Notes under the pieces: generated by a model | Told to the model about the DNA's origin: nothing | What the model saw: only the letters and a program-made list of their open reading frames with translations | Databases searched by the model: none | Program-made: the position numbers and the translations under genes | Part shown: one piece after another, positions 1 to 9,838 of the stretch | Layout of the letters: every line of letters begins with the position of its first letter | Position numbering within the stretch: the first letter of the stretch is position 1 | Assembly (NCBI GenBank): GCA_964036665.1 | Contig: OZ038527.1 | Location: 17,940,221 to 18,004,220 of the forward strand | Origin: Gordius sp. MW1 | Lineage: Eukaryota; Nematomorpha; Gordioida; Gordea; Gordiidae | Reading direction: 5' to 3' | DNA length: 64,000 nucleotides

Positions 1-312
1 TGTCATCGAAATTTAATTTATTAATATTTGGATTGTCAATATGTATACCTAACCCTGACACTAAACCTAACTCGAACCTGATGAATTTATTTAAGTATTG
101 CTCAAGCCATAGTCCGACCTAAAATTACTTTATTCCACCTTTTAGGGCTATTTTTTATTAATCTTTAATTGAATCATTAAGATGTAATGAAATTTAGTGT
201 TATTATTAAAAGAAACTAGTCATAGACTAGCAGACATAAAAAGTCTCTTCAAGCACCTTCCTGCGCACCAAGCATTTTTTCTTATAAAAAACTGCTTTCA
301 ATTCCTAAATTA

Positions 313-1385
313 ATGCATAGCTTCCTGTCCTCTGCAGTGTTCTTACATCGCCAGGACTTGTCCAAGTTTGATGCAGAAAGGTCTTCAACAGAAAAAATAA
401 TCAATCTAACCCTAGGCTCCACACAATGGCAACAAGCTTGTCTTCCAACAAAAGGGGGGGGGGCTAGGCTTAGGCTCAATAGCCTCCGTTTCTCTCTCCG
501 CATTTATATCAACGCCTGTCCAATGAAAGCATCATTTTAACATTAACCCCACAGCCTGACAATTTACCCGACGTCGCCTTCCAACAATGGAAGGAATAAA
601 TTTGTTAGCGTCCCTACTCAATTCCCTGAAGTAAACTCTCAAAAGGGTTGGAATGGCCCCCTGTCCGAGTGCCTCTTAAAGTCTCTTTTAAATGGCGCTT
701 CGACAGAGGAATTTCCAGGGCTTAGGAGCTTACTTTCACGCTCAGGTTACTAATGGCTGCCCAAGCCGTAACCACGGTCTAATTTTATAGAACAACGAAT
801 TCCGCATCGCAGTAGGCCTAAGATTAGGATGCAATATAGTTGCTGAACACACGTGTTCACTTTGTAATAATTCCGTAAAATCGAATGGCCATCATGGCCT
901 ACACTGTAATCGCAACAAAGCCCGGTATCTTCGACATACCGCGGTTAACAAACTCATACATAATTATTTCACCAAAGCTGGTTTCCCCTCTATTCTCGAA
1001 CCCACAGGCCTTTGTGAAGATAACAAACGACCCGATGGCCAAACTTAGACGCTTGGGAAAAAGGACTCAGTTTAACATGGGACTATACATGTACTGACGT
1101 ATTTGCCCATCTAATCATAACAAAGATCCCTTGTCTTCAGCCGAGGCTCTGAAAATGTCAAAAGACTCAGAAATTAACAATACTACTATAATTTTTTGTC
1201 CCATTGTGACAACCACCCTAATAACCTTTGGCCCCCAAGCCTTACAAATTATTAAAAAAATAGGGAAACAATTTCATTACTATCCAATGATATCGGCGAA
1301 TCGTTTTTTATATGACAGAAAATCGGCATAACTATCCGTAAATAATTCATTAGCCATAGCGGAATGTTTTCCGAATATTTACAAT
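313..1385 (+). pseudogene. C-terminal part of a non-LTR retrotransposon with a restriction-like endonuclease region (decayed)
   Basis: Three forward frames, joined by frameshifts and stops, give a continuous series of motifs known from invertebrate non-LTR element C-termini. They are a post-RT segment (TQWQQACLPTKGGGARLRL near 415-475), then RIAVGLRLGCNIVAEHTC near 800-855, a CxxC...HHGLHC zinc-knuckle-like motif (855-910), an R-RH-like stretch, and a KRPDG...LTWDYTC stretch (about 1025-1095). The last looks like the PD-(D/E)xK core of a restriction-like endonuclease, as in R2/NeSL-type elements. The remainder (SSAEALKMSKDSEINN... to about 1385) matches the tail usually found after that core. 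It has no intact ORF and no visible RT core, so it is 5'-truncated and dead. Element class is fairly sure; clade is tentative. Confidence 0.7.
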
Positions 1386-1552
1386 TCTTAGCTTCCTAAT
1401 TTATTTATCTCACCTTCACGAAATATGTAATTTTTTGATAAAAATGATAAATGATTATTATAATAAAGAATTTCAAAAATTTTTATTAATCTATATTCAA
1501 GTTTTGTTGTGAACATAGACTAGATAGACTGCTCATCAACGCACAAAATGTT

Positions 1553-2466
1553 TAGGGGAGACCGGGGCTAGTCGTAGCCCGGGGTTACTATTATCTTTCT
1601 AATTATTTTTTAAAATAATAATGATATTAAATCAAAATTTAAACCATATGTGTATTTTTCCATAAGGCATAAGTAAAAAATTAAAAAATTTTATTGAGAA
1701 AAAAGGATTTTTCGGGGCGATTAGTAGCCTTTACAAAAAATTTTATTTTGCACATAAAATTTTTTGGCTGAATATTTTGGATCAATTTATTTAACTTTTA
1801 TCTTATAAAGGGAGATTTTTTATATAAAAACCGTCTAATGATTAAATTTTTATATGCTATATAACATCTTAAATTATTGATTGTTTATGAAAATAGGGGT
1901 CGCGGCTAGTCAGAGAGGGGCTATTGCTAGCCATTTTTCATAGTGTCTTACAAATGACAAGATTTAAAAACAAAAATTTTTGTTGAATAATCTAACTTAG
2001 TGTTATTTGGAATAGAAATAGACAATGATTTTACATTACAAAACGACTAAAAGTTATTTTTCATTGCTAAATCCGTCTTTTAAGTGTTCCTAAGTCAGAT
2101 TATCATCTTGACCCTTTTTTATTTGTTTTATAAAAAAAAATTATATTACATTTACATTTTCTACATTTTTTATAATGGAACAATATTTTTATGGATTTGA
2201 GTTAGCATACACTAATAAGAAGTGAAAACGTCAGAGTTAATCAAACGGCTATGACTAGCCCCGGGCATTTTCAAAAAGTTTTGCATTTTTGTTTTTTTTT
2301 AACTGAATTTTTGAGAAAACTATTACTTATTTCCCTCCAAATTTTTTTCCTGAGTAAAAATAGGCCTTAAAAATATATTCCAACAAAAAAATTGGAAAAA
2401 TTGTTTTTAGTTTATTTTATAACGCGATTTAATTTTTCATAGCTAAAGTAGCCCCGGTCTCCCCTA
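1553..2466. mobile_element. 914-bp non-autonomous element with 18-bp terminal inverted repeats
   Basis: The stretch begins TAGGGGAGACCGGGGCTA (1553-1570) and ends with its exact reverse complement (2449-2466). Inside, variants of GGGGCTAGTCGTAGCC recur in both orientations near 1564-1584, 1714-1730, 1897-1935 and 2246-2264, separated by very AT-rich DNA. No ORF is present, so it must have been moved by an enzyme encoded elsewhere. I see no convincing target duplication, so the superfamily is undetermined. Confidence 0.7.
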
Positions 2467-2516
2467 CCCTTTTTTCCGCAATTTTAATGTTAAATGGTAA
2501 AGAATATATTATATAG

Positions 2517-3364
2517 GTGTGTTATCCTCCACCCCCTTACGTGTGAGTTATCTTAGTCTGTGGTGTTATCCGATAATTTACATATACGTCCCCCCCCCCA
2601 CACATACACACATAAGCGTGATTTTTAGCCCTATTTGTGATCAGTCACGATTTTTAGCGCCTTTAAGATATAAATAGTTAAAACGAGTTTTATTGCTTTT
2701 TGCCGGAGAAACAAAATACTTATGCTAAATAAAACAAAAAAAATAATGATCATCCCCCTCTACAAAAGTTAAAAAAAAAATATTTAGTACCCGATAATTT
2801 AGATTTTGTTTTAGTTCGCGATATATTCGCGGAACAATTATACGCGCGCGGACGTTTTATCGCGGAAAGTTTTAAAAAACTAAAATTAAATGAGTATTTT
2901 AAATTGGCGCCGGAATAAAGGTAAACGATACCCACCTTATCATTCGAAAAATTCGATTGAAACAACATATCCTAATTCCCGACCGAAAAACAATTCGTAA
3001 ATCGTGTCTCCGCGGGGTTATCATTTCGCCGGGTGTGGTATCCTCCACCCCCTACGTCCCATCCCTTTACGTGTGTGTTATCCGATAATTTATATATACG
3101 TCCCCCCCACACACATACACACATGCGCGTATACTCCTATTTATGATGAGTCACGATTTTTAGTGCCTTTAAGATAAAAATAATTAAAACGATTTTTATT
3201 GCTTTTTGCCGGAGAAGTAAAATACTTAAACAAATAAAAAATAATGATCATTACGCTCTACGAGTGATATAAAAAATGTGTAGTCCCCGATGATTTAAAT
3301 TTTGTTTAGTGCGCGATATATTTGCGGAACAATTACAGGCGCGCGGGCGTTTTATCGCGGATAG
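2517..3364. repeat. Direct duplication of a ~340-bp unit with a ~510-bp period
   Basis: A unit starting GTTATCCTCCACCCCC and ending CGTTTTATCGCGGA occurs at 2517-2868 and again at 3031-3364. The copies share the blocks TCCGATAATTTA, a C-run followed by ACACATACACACAT, TTGCTTTTTGCCGGAGAA and GCGATATAT. The 2869-3030 segment between them (GGCGCCGGAATAAAGG... to CCGCGGGGTTATCATT) is found again, split into two halves, around the Ginger1 insertions (6073-6101 and 9839-9965). No coding capacity. Confidence 0.75.
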
Positions 3365-3728
3365 ATTAATAAATAAACTCGTGGGAAGGGAAGGGGAGTA
3401 GGGGAAGGAAAGGTGGGACGACTCATCTATACTCCGTATAAACGTAGCATATTTGCTATGCAATTTATGGGCGAGAAAGGTAGGAAGGGGCGAGAATGCC
3501 TATAGGGGGGTATTAAATGCAAAATAATTAGTTATAGACCTTTGTAGGGGAGGGCATAAGGTAATTATCAATGTTAACCAATTCAAAAACGAAAAAAAAA
3601 TTTGATTTATTTGGCCAATGGTCATTTTTTCCATTGGTCAGTATCCTGCGGACGATCAAAAAGTCATATTATCAATGATATTAACAAGAACAAAATATTA
3701 ATTTAATTTAAAAAAAAAATAAAAATTT

Positions 3729-3812
3729 TGCCCTCTCCCGAGCTTGAACCAGGGATATCCAGGTCACCCTGTTTACAAGCCGTGCGCTATAACCCGTCAC
3801 ACCATGCCGGTA
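3729..3812 (-). other. tRNA-like (SINE-type) segment
   Basis: Read on the minus strand, the segment ends with a Pol III B-box-like GGTTCAAGCTC inside a plausible TpsiC arm, preceded by an A-box-like region near GGTGTGACGGGTTATAGC. The cloverleaf is imperfect and the segment lies inside a dispersed repeat, with a nearly identical copy at 61720-61802. It is therefore better read as a tRNA-derived SINE head than a tRNA gene. Confidence 0.5.
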
Positions 3813-4539
3813 TTAAAATAGTAGAAGTTATTATGTTATTTATATAGATAATGAAATAATAAAGTTCTGTTTTATGTTTAGAAAATCAATATATTTCATC
3901 GGTCAGTAGCCAGCGGACGGTCAAAAAGTCAAATTATCAATGGTATTAACAAGAACATAATATTAATTTAATTTTAAAGAAAAAAAAATTAAAATAAAAA
4001 TTCCTTTTAGTTTTAAAAGAGGGCTAAATTCTGAAACTACCCGCCCGATTCGCTCGAAACTTTACCCGTAGGTGCCCAGGGCGGCCAGGGGTAAAATAGC
4101 CTTTTCAGATTCCTAAAATACCTTTTCGTTTTAAAAATATCGGACATTTCCCGGCCACACGTGCGGTGTAATATCTATGACACGTAGAAAATTTTACTAA
4201 TTATATAAACTTACGCGCGCCATCTAATAAAGTACAATTCGTGTTTTAATAGTTTAATAGTAGATTGAATTTAATTAGAAAGAACGGGCTATGATTATAC
4301 CTTTGAAGGAGGTTTCGAATTTTGTGTTAGTTTCTATCAATATATTGTATCGTAAATTAGAATCTAATACCTATATTTTTTAACTATTACTTTTTAGGTT
4401 TTCTATGAAACAATCTATTTAAATGAAATGTATTAACCCATTAGTAAAATATATATGCATTTATAAGGTTAAAAATATATGTTACAATGTTGGCTGTCTG
4501 TTAGACCATCTATAATAAATTTTTAGGTTATATATAAAA

Positions 4540-5215
4540 TTTGGCCAATGGTCATTTTTTTTCATTGGTCAGTACCAACAGATACTCTATAAATCAATGA
4601 TAGCCAAAAAAAACGGAAAAAAAGGTTTTGATGCTCACTTTGGCCAATGGTCATTTTTTTCCATTGGTCAGCAGCCAGCGGACGGCCAAAAAGTCATATT
4701 ATCAATGGAATTAACAGGAACAATCATAAGAGTCAAAAAAAACGGAAAAAAAATTTCGATTCACAATTTGGCCAATGGTCATTTTTTTCCAATGGTCAGC
4801 AGCCAGGACACGGTAAAAGTGGATATAAATTAATAAGAGTCAAAAAAAACGAAAAAAAAATTTTCGAATCACATTTTGGCCAATGGTCATTTTTTTCCAT
4901 TGGTCAGCAGCCAGGACACGGTAAAAGTGGATATAAATTCATAATAGTCAAAAAAAACGAAAAAAAATTTTCGAATCACATTTTGGCCAATGGTCATTTT
5001 TTTACATTGGTCAGCAGCCAACGGACGGCCAAAAAGTCACAATAGCAATGGTAGTAACAGGAACAATCATAATAGTTAAAAAAAACGAAAAAAATAATTT
5101 CGATACACATTTTGGCCAATGGTCATTTTTTTCCATTGGTCAGCAGCCAGCGGACGGCCAAAAAGTCTTATTATCAATGTAGTAACAAGAACAATCATAA
5201 GAGTCAAAAAAAAAC
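4540..5215. repeat. Hairpin minisatellite array (107/128-bp monomers)
   Basis: Successive TGGCCAATGG starts lie at 4641, 4769, 4877, 4984 and 5113, giving spacings of 128, 108, 107 and 129 bp. Every monomer contains CCAATGG-(~10 nt)-CCATTGG, an inverted repeat able to form a hairpin, followed by GTCAGCAGCCA. Long monomers then carry GCGGACGGCCAAAAAGTC; short ones carry GGACACGGTAAAAGTGG. The array ends at 5213-5245 with a B-box-like motif (GGTTCGAATCC on the minus strand). The array stays open in one frame, which creates false ORFs. Confidence 0.9.
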
Positions 5216-5627
5216 TCCGGGATTCGAACCCACAAACTAGTAAAATTAATTAAAATTAAAAGTAAACAGCGTGAGAAGACATTCGGTGCGTGACAAGACA
5301 TTCGGTGCAAGACACCGAAGAGCGTGACAATATATAGATTCGGTGCAAGACATTCGGTAGCGTGACAAGACATCGGAAAATGGAAAGTGAGCTTATGATG
5401 AAACATAGACCCTTGTAGGGGAGGGCATAGGGTAATTATCAATGTTAACCAATTCAAAAACGACAAAAAAAATTTCGATTTATACTTTGGCCAATGGTCA
5501 TTTTTTTCATTGGTCAGTAGCCAGCGGACGGCCAAAAGGTCACATTATCAATGGTATTAACAAGAACAATATACTAATTTAATTTAAAAAAGAAATAAAA
5601 ATTTTGCCCTCTCCGGGATTCGAACCC

Positions 5628-5760
5628 ACATTAGTAAAGGCATAGGGTTTGGTAAGGGGCACAGGGACCCATATTAGTAAAGGCATAGGCTTTGGTAAGG
5701 GGCACAGGGACCCATGTCAGTAGAGGCGTAGGCCCTTGAGGAAAGGGCATAGGGTAATTA
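5628..5760. repeat. ~44-bp tandem repeat next to a B-box motif
   Basis: Three tandem units of the type ATTAGTAAAGGCATAGG...GGGGCACAGGGACCC follow a minus-strand B-box-like GGTTCGAATCC. The same arrangement recurs at 32560-32910 and 63620-63750, so it is a fixed part of the composite repeat. Confidence 0.7.
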
Positions 5761-6789
5761 TCAATGTTAACCTATTCAAAGACGAAAAAATACCATAAAT
5801 TGCATATAGCAATTAAAAATTTCGCTTTATTTGGCCAATGGTCATTATTTCATTGGTCAGTAGCCAGCGGACGGTCAAAAATTCATATTATCAATGGTAT
5901 TAACAAGAACAAAATATTAATTTAATTTAAAAAAATTAAAAAAAAATTAGTCCTCCCTGGCTTGAACCCGGGATATTCAGGTCACAAAGCTGGCGCCAAT
6001 AACTTGGTGGACGGACGACGGACGACGGACGGACAACCAAAAACGAGCCCATAAATTGCATAGCAATTAAAAATTGTATGAGTATTTTAAAGTGGCGCCG
6101 GTGTAAGGGTTTAGTTTAGAAGTCAACTAGGTAAAAATGCGCTTACACATGTCAATCACGATCAACTGACAGTGACAGATATACTGTCCTATCTTGACAC
6201 ACGTCAATTACGTTTATATAAGAAATATAATACTAAATTATTTGTAAATAAATATATTATGATATATATAATACTAAATTGTAAATAAATACATAATTAA
6301 TCGTAAATGAATATATTTTTTTAAATAAATTTGTTTTATTAAATTAATTGTGTTAATACTAAGATAATATTAAATTATTAGGGCTCTAATTGGCAAAACT
6401 TAATATATATATTATCATAATAAACTTTATGTACTATAAAATATATATATTATAATAAACTTTATGTAGCTATGAAATATAGTTTCTACTAAATAACTTA
6501 TTAAATAGAATTGTGTTAATAACTTATAAAATTTAGATCTGTTCTGTGTTAATAGTTAAGATAATAATAAATTATTAGGGCTCTAATTGGCAAAACTTAA
6601 TATATTTATATCATAATAAACTTTATGTGGCTAAAAATATAATTTCTACTAAATAATAAATGTGGTAATAAATTTAATGATAAAGTAAAGTACTAATTTT
6701 GTCACATGTCTCTCTTTATATTTACTTCGATAAATTTATTAGTTAAAATCATATATATATATATATATGTATGTATAAATGATCATAAA

Positions 6790-7478
6790 CACATATAGTT
6801 ATTTCAATGGAAAAGTAATCAATAACAACCAACATGCAAATGTTGCCTTGTTCTGTTTTAGGCAACATGCATAGATCTATTCCAACATGTTTTTAATTCC
6901 AAGGGGTTGGAATCAGAGCCACATTATGAAGAACTGGTGTGACCTTATCAATCCTAGCCATGTGTGTCTGACATGCATGACAAGCCCCAACTTATTCTCG
7001 ACATCTTTTGTCATGTTAGGCCACCAATATCTACTCATAACATATAAGAACACAGTCAAACATTATATACAATGTAAAAGCAATTATTCACAAAATTATT
7101 TAAACTTTAAATTGTATAAACTCTCAGCTATCTTTTCTTGAGTAGGATTAAACCCAAGATGGCCCCCCAAGCTTTTAGCATGTATGCTATCAGTTAGGCC
7201 ATCATGGTGTAATTTGATAACATTCATAATCTCTTCCTTTGTCATCACCACCCTTGTCAACATTTCTAAAGATTACAACTTACAGCAAATTTTAATAATA
7301 TGATACCTGTCTTAATACCTCCTATGTTTTTCACTCTTTTGTGATATAATTGCTCATTTTTAATAGTAAAAAGAGCTGCCTTTCTTTTGAGATAGGCCCT
7401 CTGATTCTTATCATATATAACAGGCATCAGTCCTTCCTTTATATACTTAATTATCTCCTCAAAATGATATTTTGACAT
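6790..7478 (-). pseudogene. Ginger1 integrase-like transposase, broken
   Basis: From 7478 downward the minus strand encodes MSKYHFEEIIKYIKEG and KRKAALFTIKNEQLYHKR. After frameshifts come an H2C2 zinc-binding region (GGHLGFNPTQEKIAE, RYWWPNMTKDVE, CHACQTHM) and the start of an integrase core (VGIDLCMLPKTEQGNI then VVIDYFS), which contain the first catalytic Asp. The order is that of Gypsy/Ginger integrases. Stops near 7085 and frameshifts inactivate it, and the rest of the DDE core is absent. Its location inside a TGT...ACA/CCGG element argues for Ginger1 rather than an LTR retrotransposon. Confidence 0.75.
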
Positions 7479-7557
7479 CTAAAAGAATAAAATAAGTTAC
7501 ATAATAATATTAAAAATAAATTATATTGATTAAATATAAAAATTTAGTGCAAAGTGA

Positions 7558-7865
7558 AATAACTTAGCATTGTTTTTAAGATACTTTGCATTAAATTTTT
7601 ATATCTTATCAATCTACATATAAATGTGTTATAAATAATTGACTCGTGCATTTAATAAAAACTTCAAATTTTGGAAAAATCTTGGCTTTTAAAATAACTT
7701 AGGATTGTTTTTAAAATACTTTGCATTAAATTTTTATATCTTATCAATATACTTATAAATGTGTTATAAATAACTGACTCATGCATTTAATAAAAACTTC
7801 AACTTTTGGAAAAATCTTGGCCTTTACAATAACTTAGCATTGTTATTAAAATACTTTCTTAATTT
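7558..7865. repeat. 135-bp tandem repeat (~2.3 copies) in Ginger1 element 1
   Basis: AACTTAGCATTG-type starts occur at 7561, 7696 and 7831, exactly 135 bp apart, with shared blocks ACTTTGCATTAAATTTTTA and TTTGGAAAAATCTTGG. It lies between the transposase start and the right terminus of element 1. Confidence 0.8.
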
Positions 7866-8384
7866 AATTATTTATAAAAGCATTTTTTACTTGTTTTTAG
7901 AATACTTGTTTTGAGGCGGATTTTTATAAAAGAGCTGCATATTAAGCTAATTATTTAAAACATTTTTTACTTGTTTTGGGATTTTGAGGCGGATTTTTTT
8001 AATGCACAATTCTCACGATTGTTTTTCTATTGCCTTTTTGGTACGCAAGCCTATCAAAATTAGTGGTTCCCCACGTGGTGATAACAATCACGCTAATCAT
8101 TTTTAGCTATTTCAATTTTGACCAATTATATGTAGGCGCACTTTTATCTAGGCGCACAATTAGAACCCTACACCGGTGTAGCGTATGAGACGACGTAGCG
8201 TTTAAGATCGCGTAATCGTCAATCACGCCTCCACATTCGTTGAAAACACGAAAAAAGTACTTGTTTTGTCAATCACGAGATTTTTTTGAGTAACATGATT
8301 GGTTCAAATTTCGGAAAAACATACATCTTATTTTACGTAATGACATTCATTTGAGATCACGTAATTTGCAAACTTTTTTACCAA

Positions 8385-8935
8385 TATAATTTTGTATTTT
8401 GTAGTAAGTAAGTTCCTAAGATTATAAATATAACTAATGCAAAAGTTTGTTATTTACCTTTTTAGATGTATGCTTCTATAATTGTTGAAATTGTATTAAA
8501 CTTTGTATTTTGTAATAAGTTAGTTCCTAAGATTGTAAATATAAGCTAATGCAAAAATTTGTTATTTACCTTTTTAGATGTATGCCTTTATAATTGTTGA
8601 AGTTGTAGTAAACTTTTTATTTTGTAATAAGTAAGTTCCTAAGATTATAAATATAAGCTAATGCAAAAGTTTGTTATTTACCTTTTTAGATGTATGCCTT
8701 TATAATTGTTGAAATTGTAGTATTTTGTAATAAGTAAGTTCCTAAGATTATAAATATAAGCTAATGCAAAAGTTTGTTATTTACCTTTTTATATGTATGC
8801 CTTTATAATTGTTGAAATTGTAGTATTTTGTAATACGTAAGTTCCTAAGATTATATATATAAGCTAATGCAAAAGTTTGTTATTTACCTTTTTAGATGTA
8901 TGCCTTATAAGTCCCTAATATTATAAATATTAACT
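8385..8935. repeat. 103-112-bp tandem repeat, five copies
   Basis: AGTTCCTAAG occurs at 8411, 8522, 8634, 8737 and 8840, each followed by ATTATAAATATAAGCTAATG and TTTGTTATTTACC. The first two periods are about 111 bp and the later ones 103 bp after a short deletion. The array occupies the same relative place in element 2 as the 135-bp repeat does in element 1. Confidence 0.85.
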
Positions 8936-8977
8936 ACTTAATTTATACTTTGATTAATTTAGCATTTATTTAATAGA

Positions 8978-9055
8978 ATGGAAGAATATGGTTTTGCTGA
9001 GATTATGGATTATATGAAAAATGGGACTATTCCTATATTTGATAGTTGTTTATAA
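8978..9055 (+). pseudogene. N-terminal remnant of a Ginger1 transposase
   Basis: A 25-codon frame, MEEYGFAEIMDYMKNGTIPI followed by FDS and a stop, aligns with the start of the element 1 transposase (MSKYHFEEIIKYIKEGLMPV). Nothing recognisable follows, so only the N-terminus survives. Confidence 0.6.
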
Positions 9056-9304
9056 AATCTTTTTAATTGTTACTATACTATTTTTACTTTATATTTACTT
9101 TAAATAAAATATATTATTCTTATTTCAATGTCTAATGATATTTGACAAAACATGGTTTTAATATGCCTTTTTCCAATAAAGATGATATGTAATGGCTAAA
9201 AATATATATTTATTAAAATAATAATATCTATATCATTATTTTATATTATAACAGCTTTATCAGATGCAAAATAAATTTAATAAGTTAAATTTATATAGAT
9301 TGGA

Positions 9305-9451
9305 CAGTGGCGTAGCCAGACGGGGGGGGGGAACGGGAAATCCCCCCCCCCCCGAAAAAAAATATCAAATGTTTATTTTGTTTTTTTAAATAATGTTACA
9401 AAAAAAATTTATTATTTCCCCCCCCCAGAGAAAATCCTGGCTACGCGCCTG
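9305..9451. mobile_element. 147-bp hAT-type MITE with a perfect 8-bp target duplication
   Basis: Ends CAGTGGCGTAGCCAG and CTGGCTACGCGCCTG form an imperfect inverted repeat. Both sides are flanked by the identical octamer AGATTGGA (9297-9304 and 9452-9459). The middle is G and C runs with AT-rich filler. Eight-base duplications are typical of hAT elements. The intact duplication suggests a fairly recent insertion into Ginger1 element 2. Confidence 0.8.
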
Positions 9452-9838
9452 AGATTGGATCACTTATAAAAGAATTAAAACCAAATATATGACACCTAAG
9501 ATCATCAGGGATTATAAGATCCTTTATATAAAATAATTATTTTTAAAAACTTAATACATATAAATTGAATTTGTTTATAATGGTTAAAATTAAATATTTA
9601 ATGAAGCTTAATTTATATTATGTTAAACCTTTATTAAAAAAATATTTAATGAACTTAATTTATATTATGTTAAACCTTTATTAAAAAATCTTAACAAAAT
9701 TGTTGTATAACCACAATTTTTGATTGACATTTATACCAGCCTATAGTAATCTTTTTTGCAATTATAGTGCAGAAATACATGATTGACGTGTTTGATTGAC
9801 TTCCGCGATATCAAACCATACGCGAATTCAACATTACA

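Larger units (their letters stand above)
3371..6004. repeat. Composite dispersed repeat, copy A (~2.6 kb)
   Basis: This block is nearly collinear with 61327-64000. In order it holds: a purine-rich AAGGGGAGG lead; GACGACTCATCTATACTCC; the hairpin TTGCTATGCAATTTATGGGC; isolated CCAATGG...CCATTGG units; a tRNA-like segment; a segment also found reversed in the WAVE intron array (4011-4160); the hairpin minisatellite; a cluster of TTCGGTGC words; a ~44-bp tandem repeat; and a second tRNA-like segment near 5950-6004. Copy A lacks the GGCCTTCGGCCC hairpin near the left end of copy B. I see no gene in it; long reading frames inside come from the tandem array. Confidence 0.85.
6102..8172 (-). mobile_element. 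Ginger1-type DNA transposon, element 1 (defective)
   Basis: The element begins TGTAAGGGTT and ends AACCCTACA, with imperfect inverted repeats of about 60 bp (CTAGGTAAAAATGCGCTTACA at the left matches the complement of the right end). CCGG flanks both sides (6098-6101 and 8173-8176). TGT...ACA ends plus a CCGG duplication are what I recall as diagnostic for Ginger1, which carries a Gypsy-like integrase as transposase. Remains of such an integrase run on the minus strand. Two AT-rich internal duplications sit at 6360-6640. It is too broken to encode an active enzyme. Confidence 0.8.
8177..9838 (+). mobile_element. Ginger1-type DNA transposon, element 2 (defective), abutting element 1
   Basis: The element starts TGTAGCGTATG immediately after the CCGG that ends element 1 and finishes ACATTACA before CCGG at 9839-9842. 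The termini are related inverted repeats: both contain GCGT...TCGCG...GTCAATCA when the right end is complemented. It carries a tandem array (8385-8935), a short remnant of the transposase N-terminus in the forward direction (8978-9055) and a later hAT-type insertion (9305-9451). Orientation is opposite to element 1, so the 5' sides of the two meet at the shared CCGG. Confidence 0.75.

Noticed and set aside
885-1097. 70-codon ORF MAIMAYTVIATKPG
   Set aside because: Out of frame with the retroelement motifs in the same stretch, so a shadow of the decayed frame.
3729-3812. Functional tRNA gene
   Set aside because: Stems pair poorly and the segment is embedded in a repeat with a second copy; treated as a tRNA-like SINE piece.
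4597-5045. Overlapping forward ORFs encoding repeats such as [13 protein letters not shown] and [13 protein letters not shown]; same at 44277-44967, 51101-51893 and 62542-63290
   Set aside because: The frames come from the hairpin minisatellite; all three phases stay open, the monomers vary in length, and the same peptide appears wherever the repeat does. Not genes.
4540-5215. Possible CRISPR array (regular repeats)
   Set aside because: Repeats are over 100 bp without unique spacers, and the genome is that of an animal.
5140-5535. 131-codon minus-strand ORF, also 63137-63530
   Set aside because: Lies across minisatellite and B-box modules of the composite repeat and appears in both copies with frameshifts.
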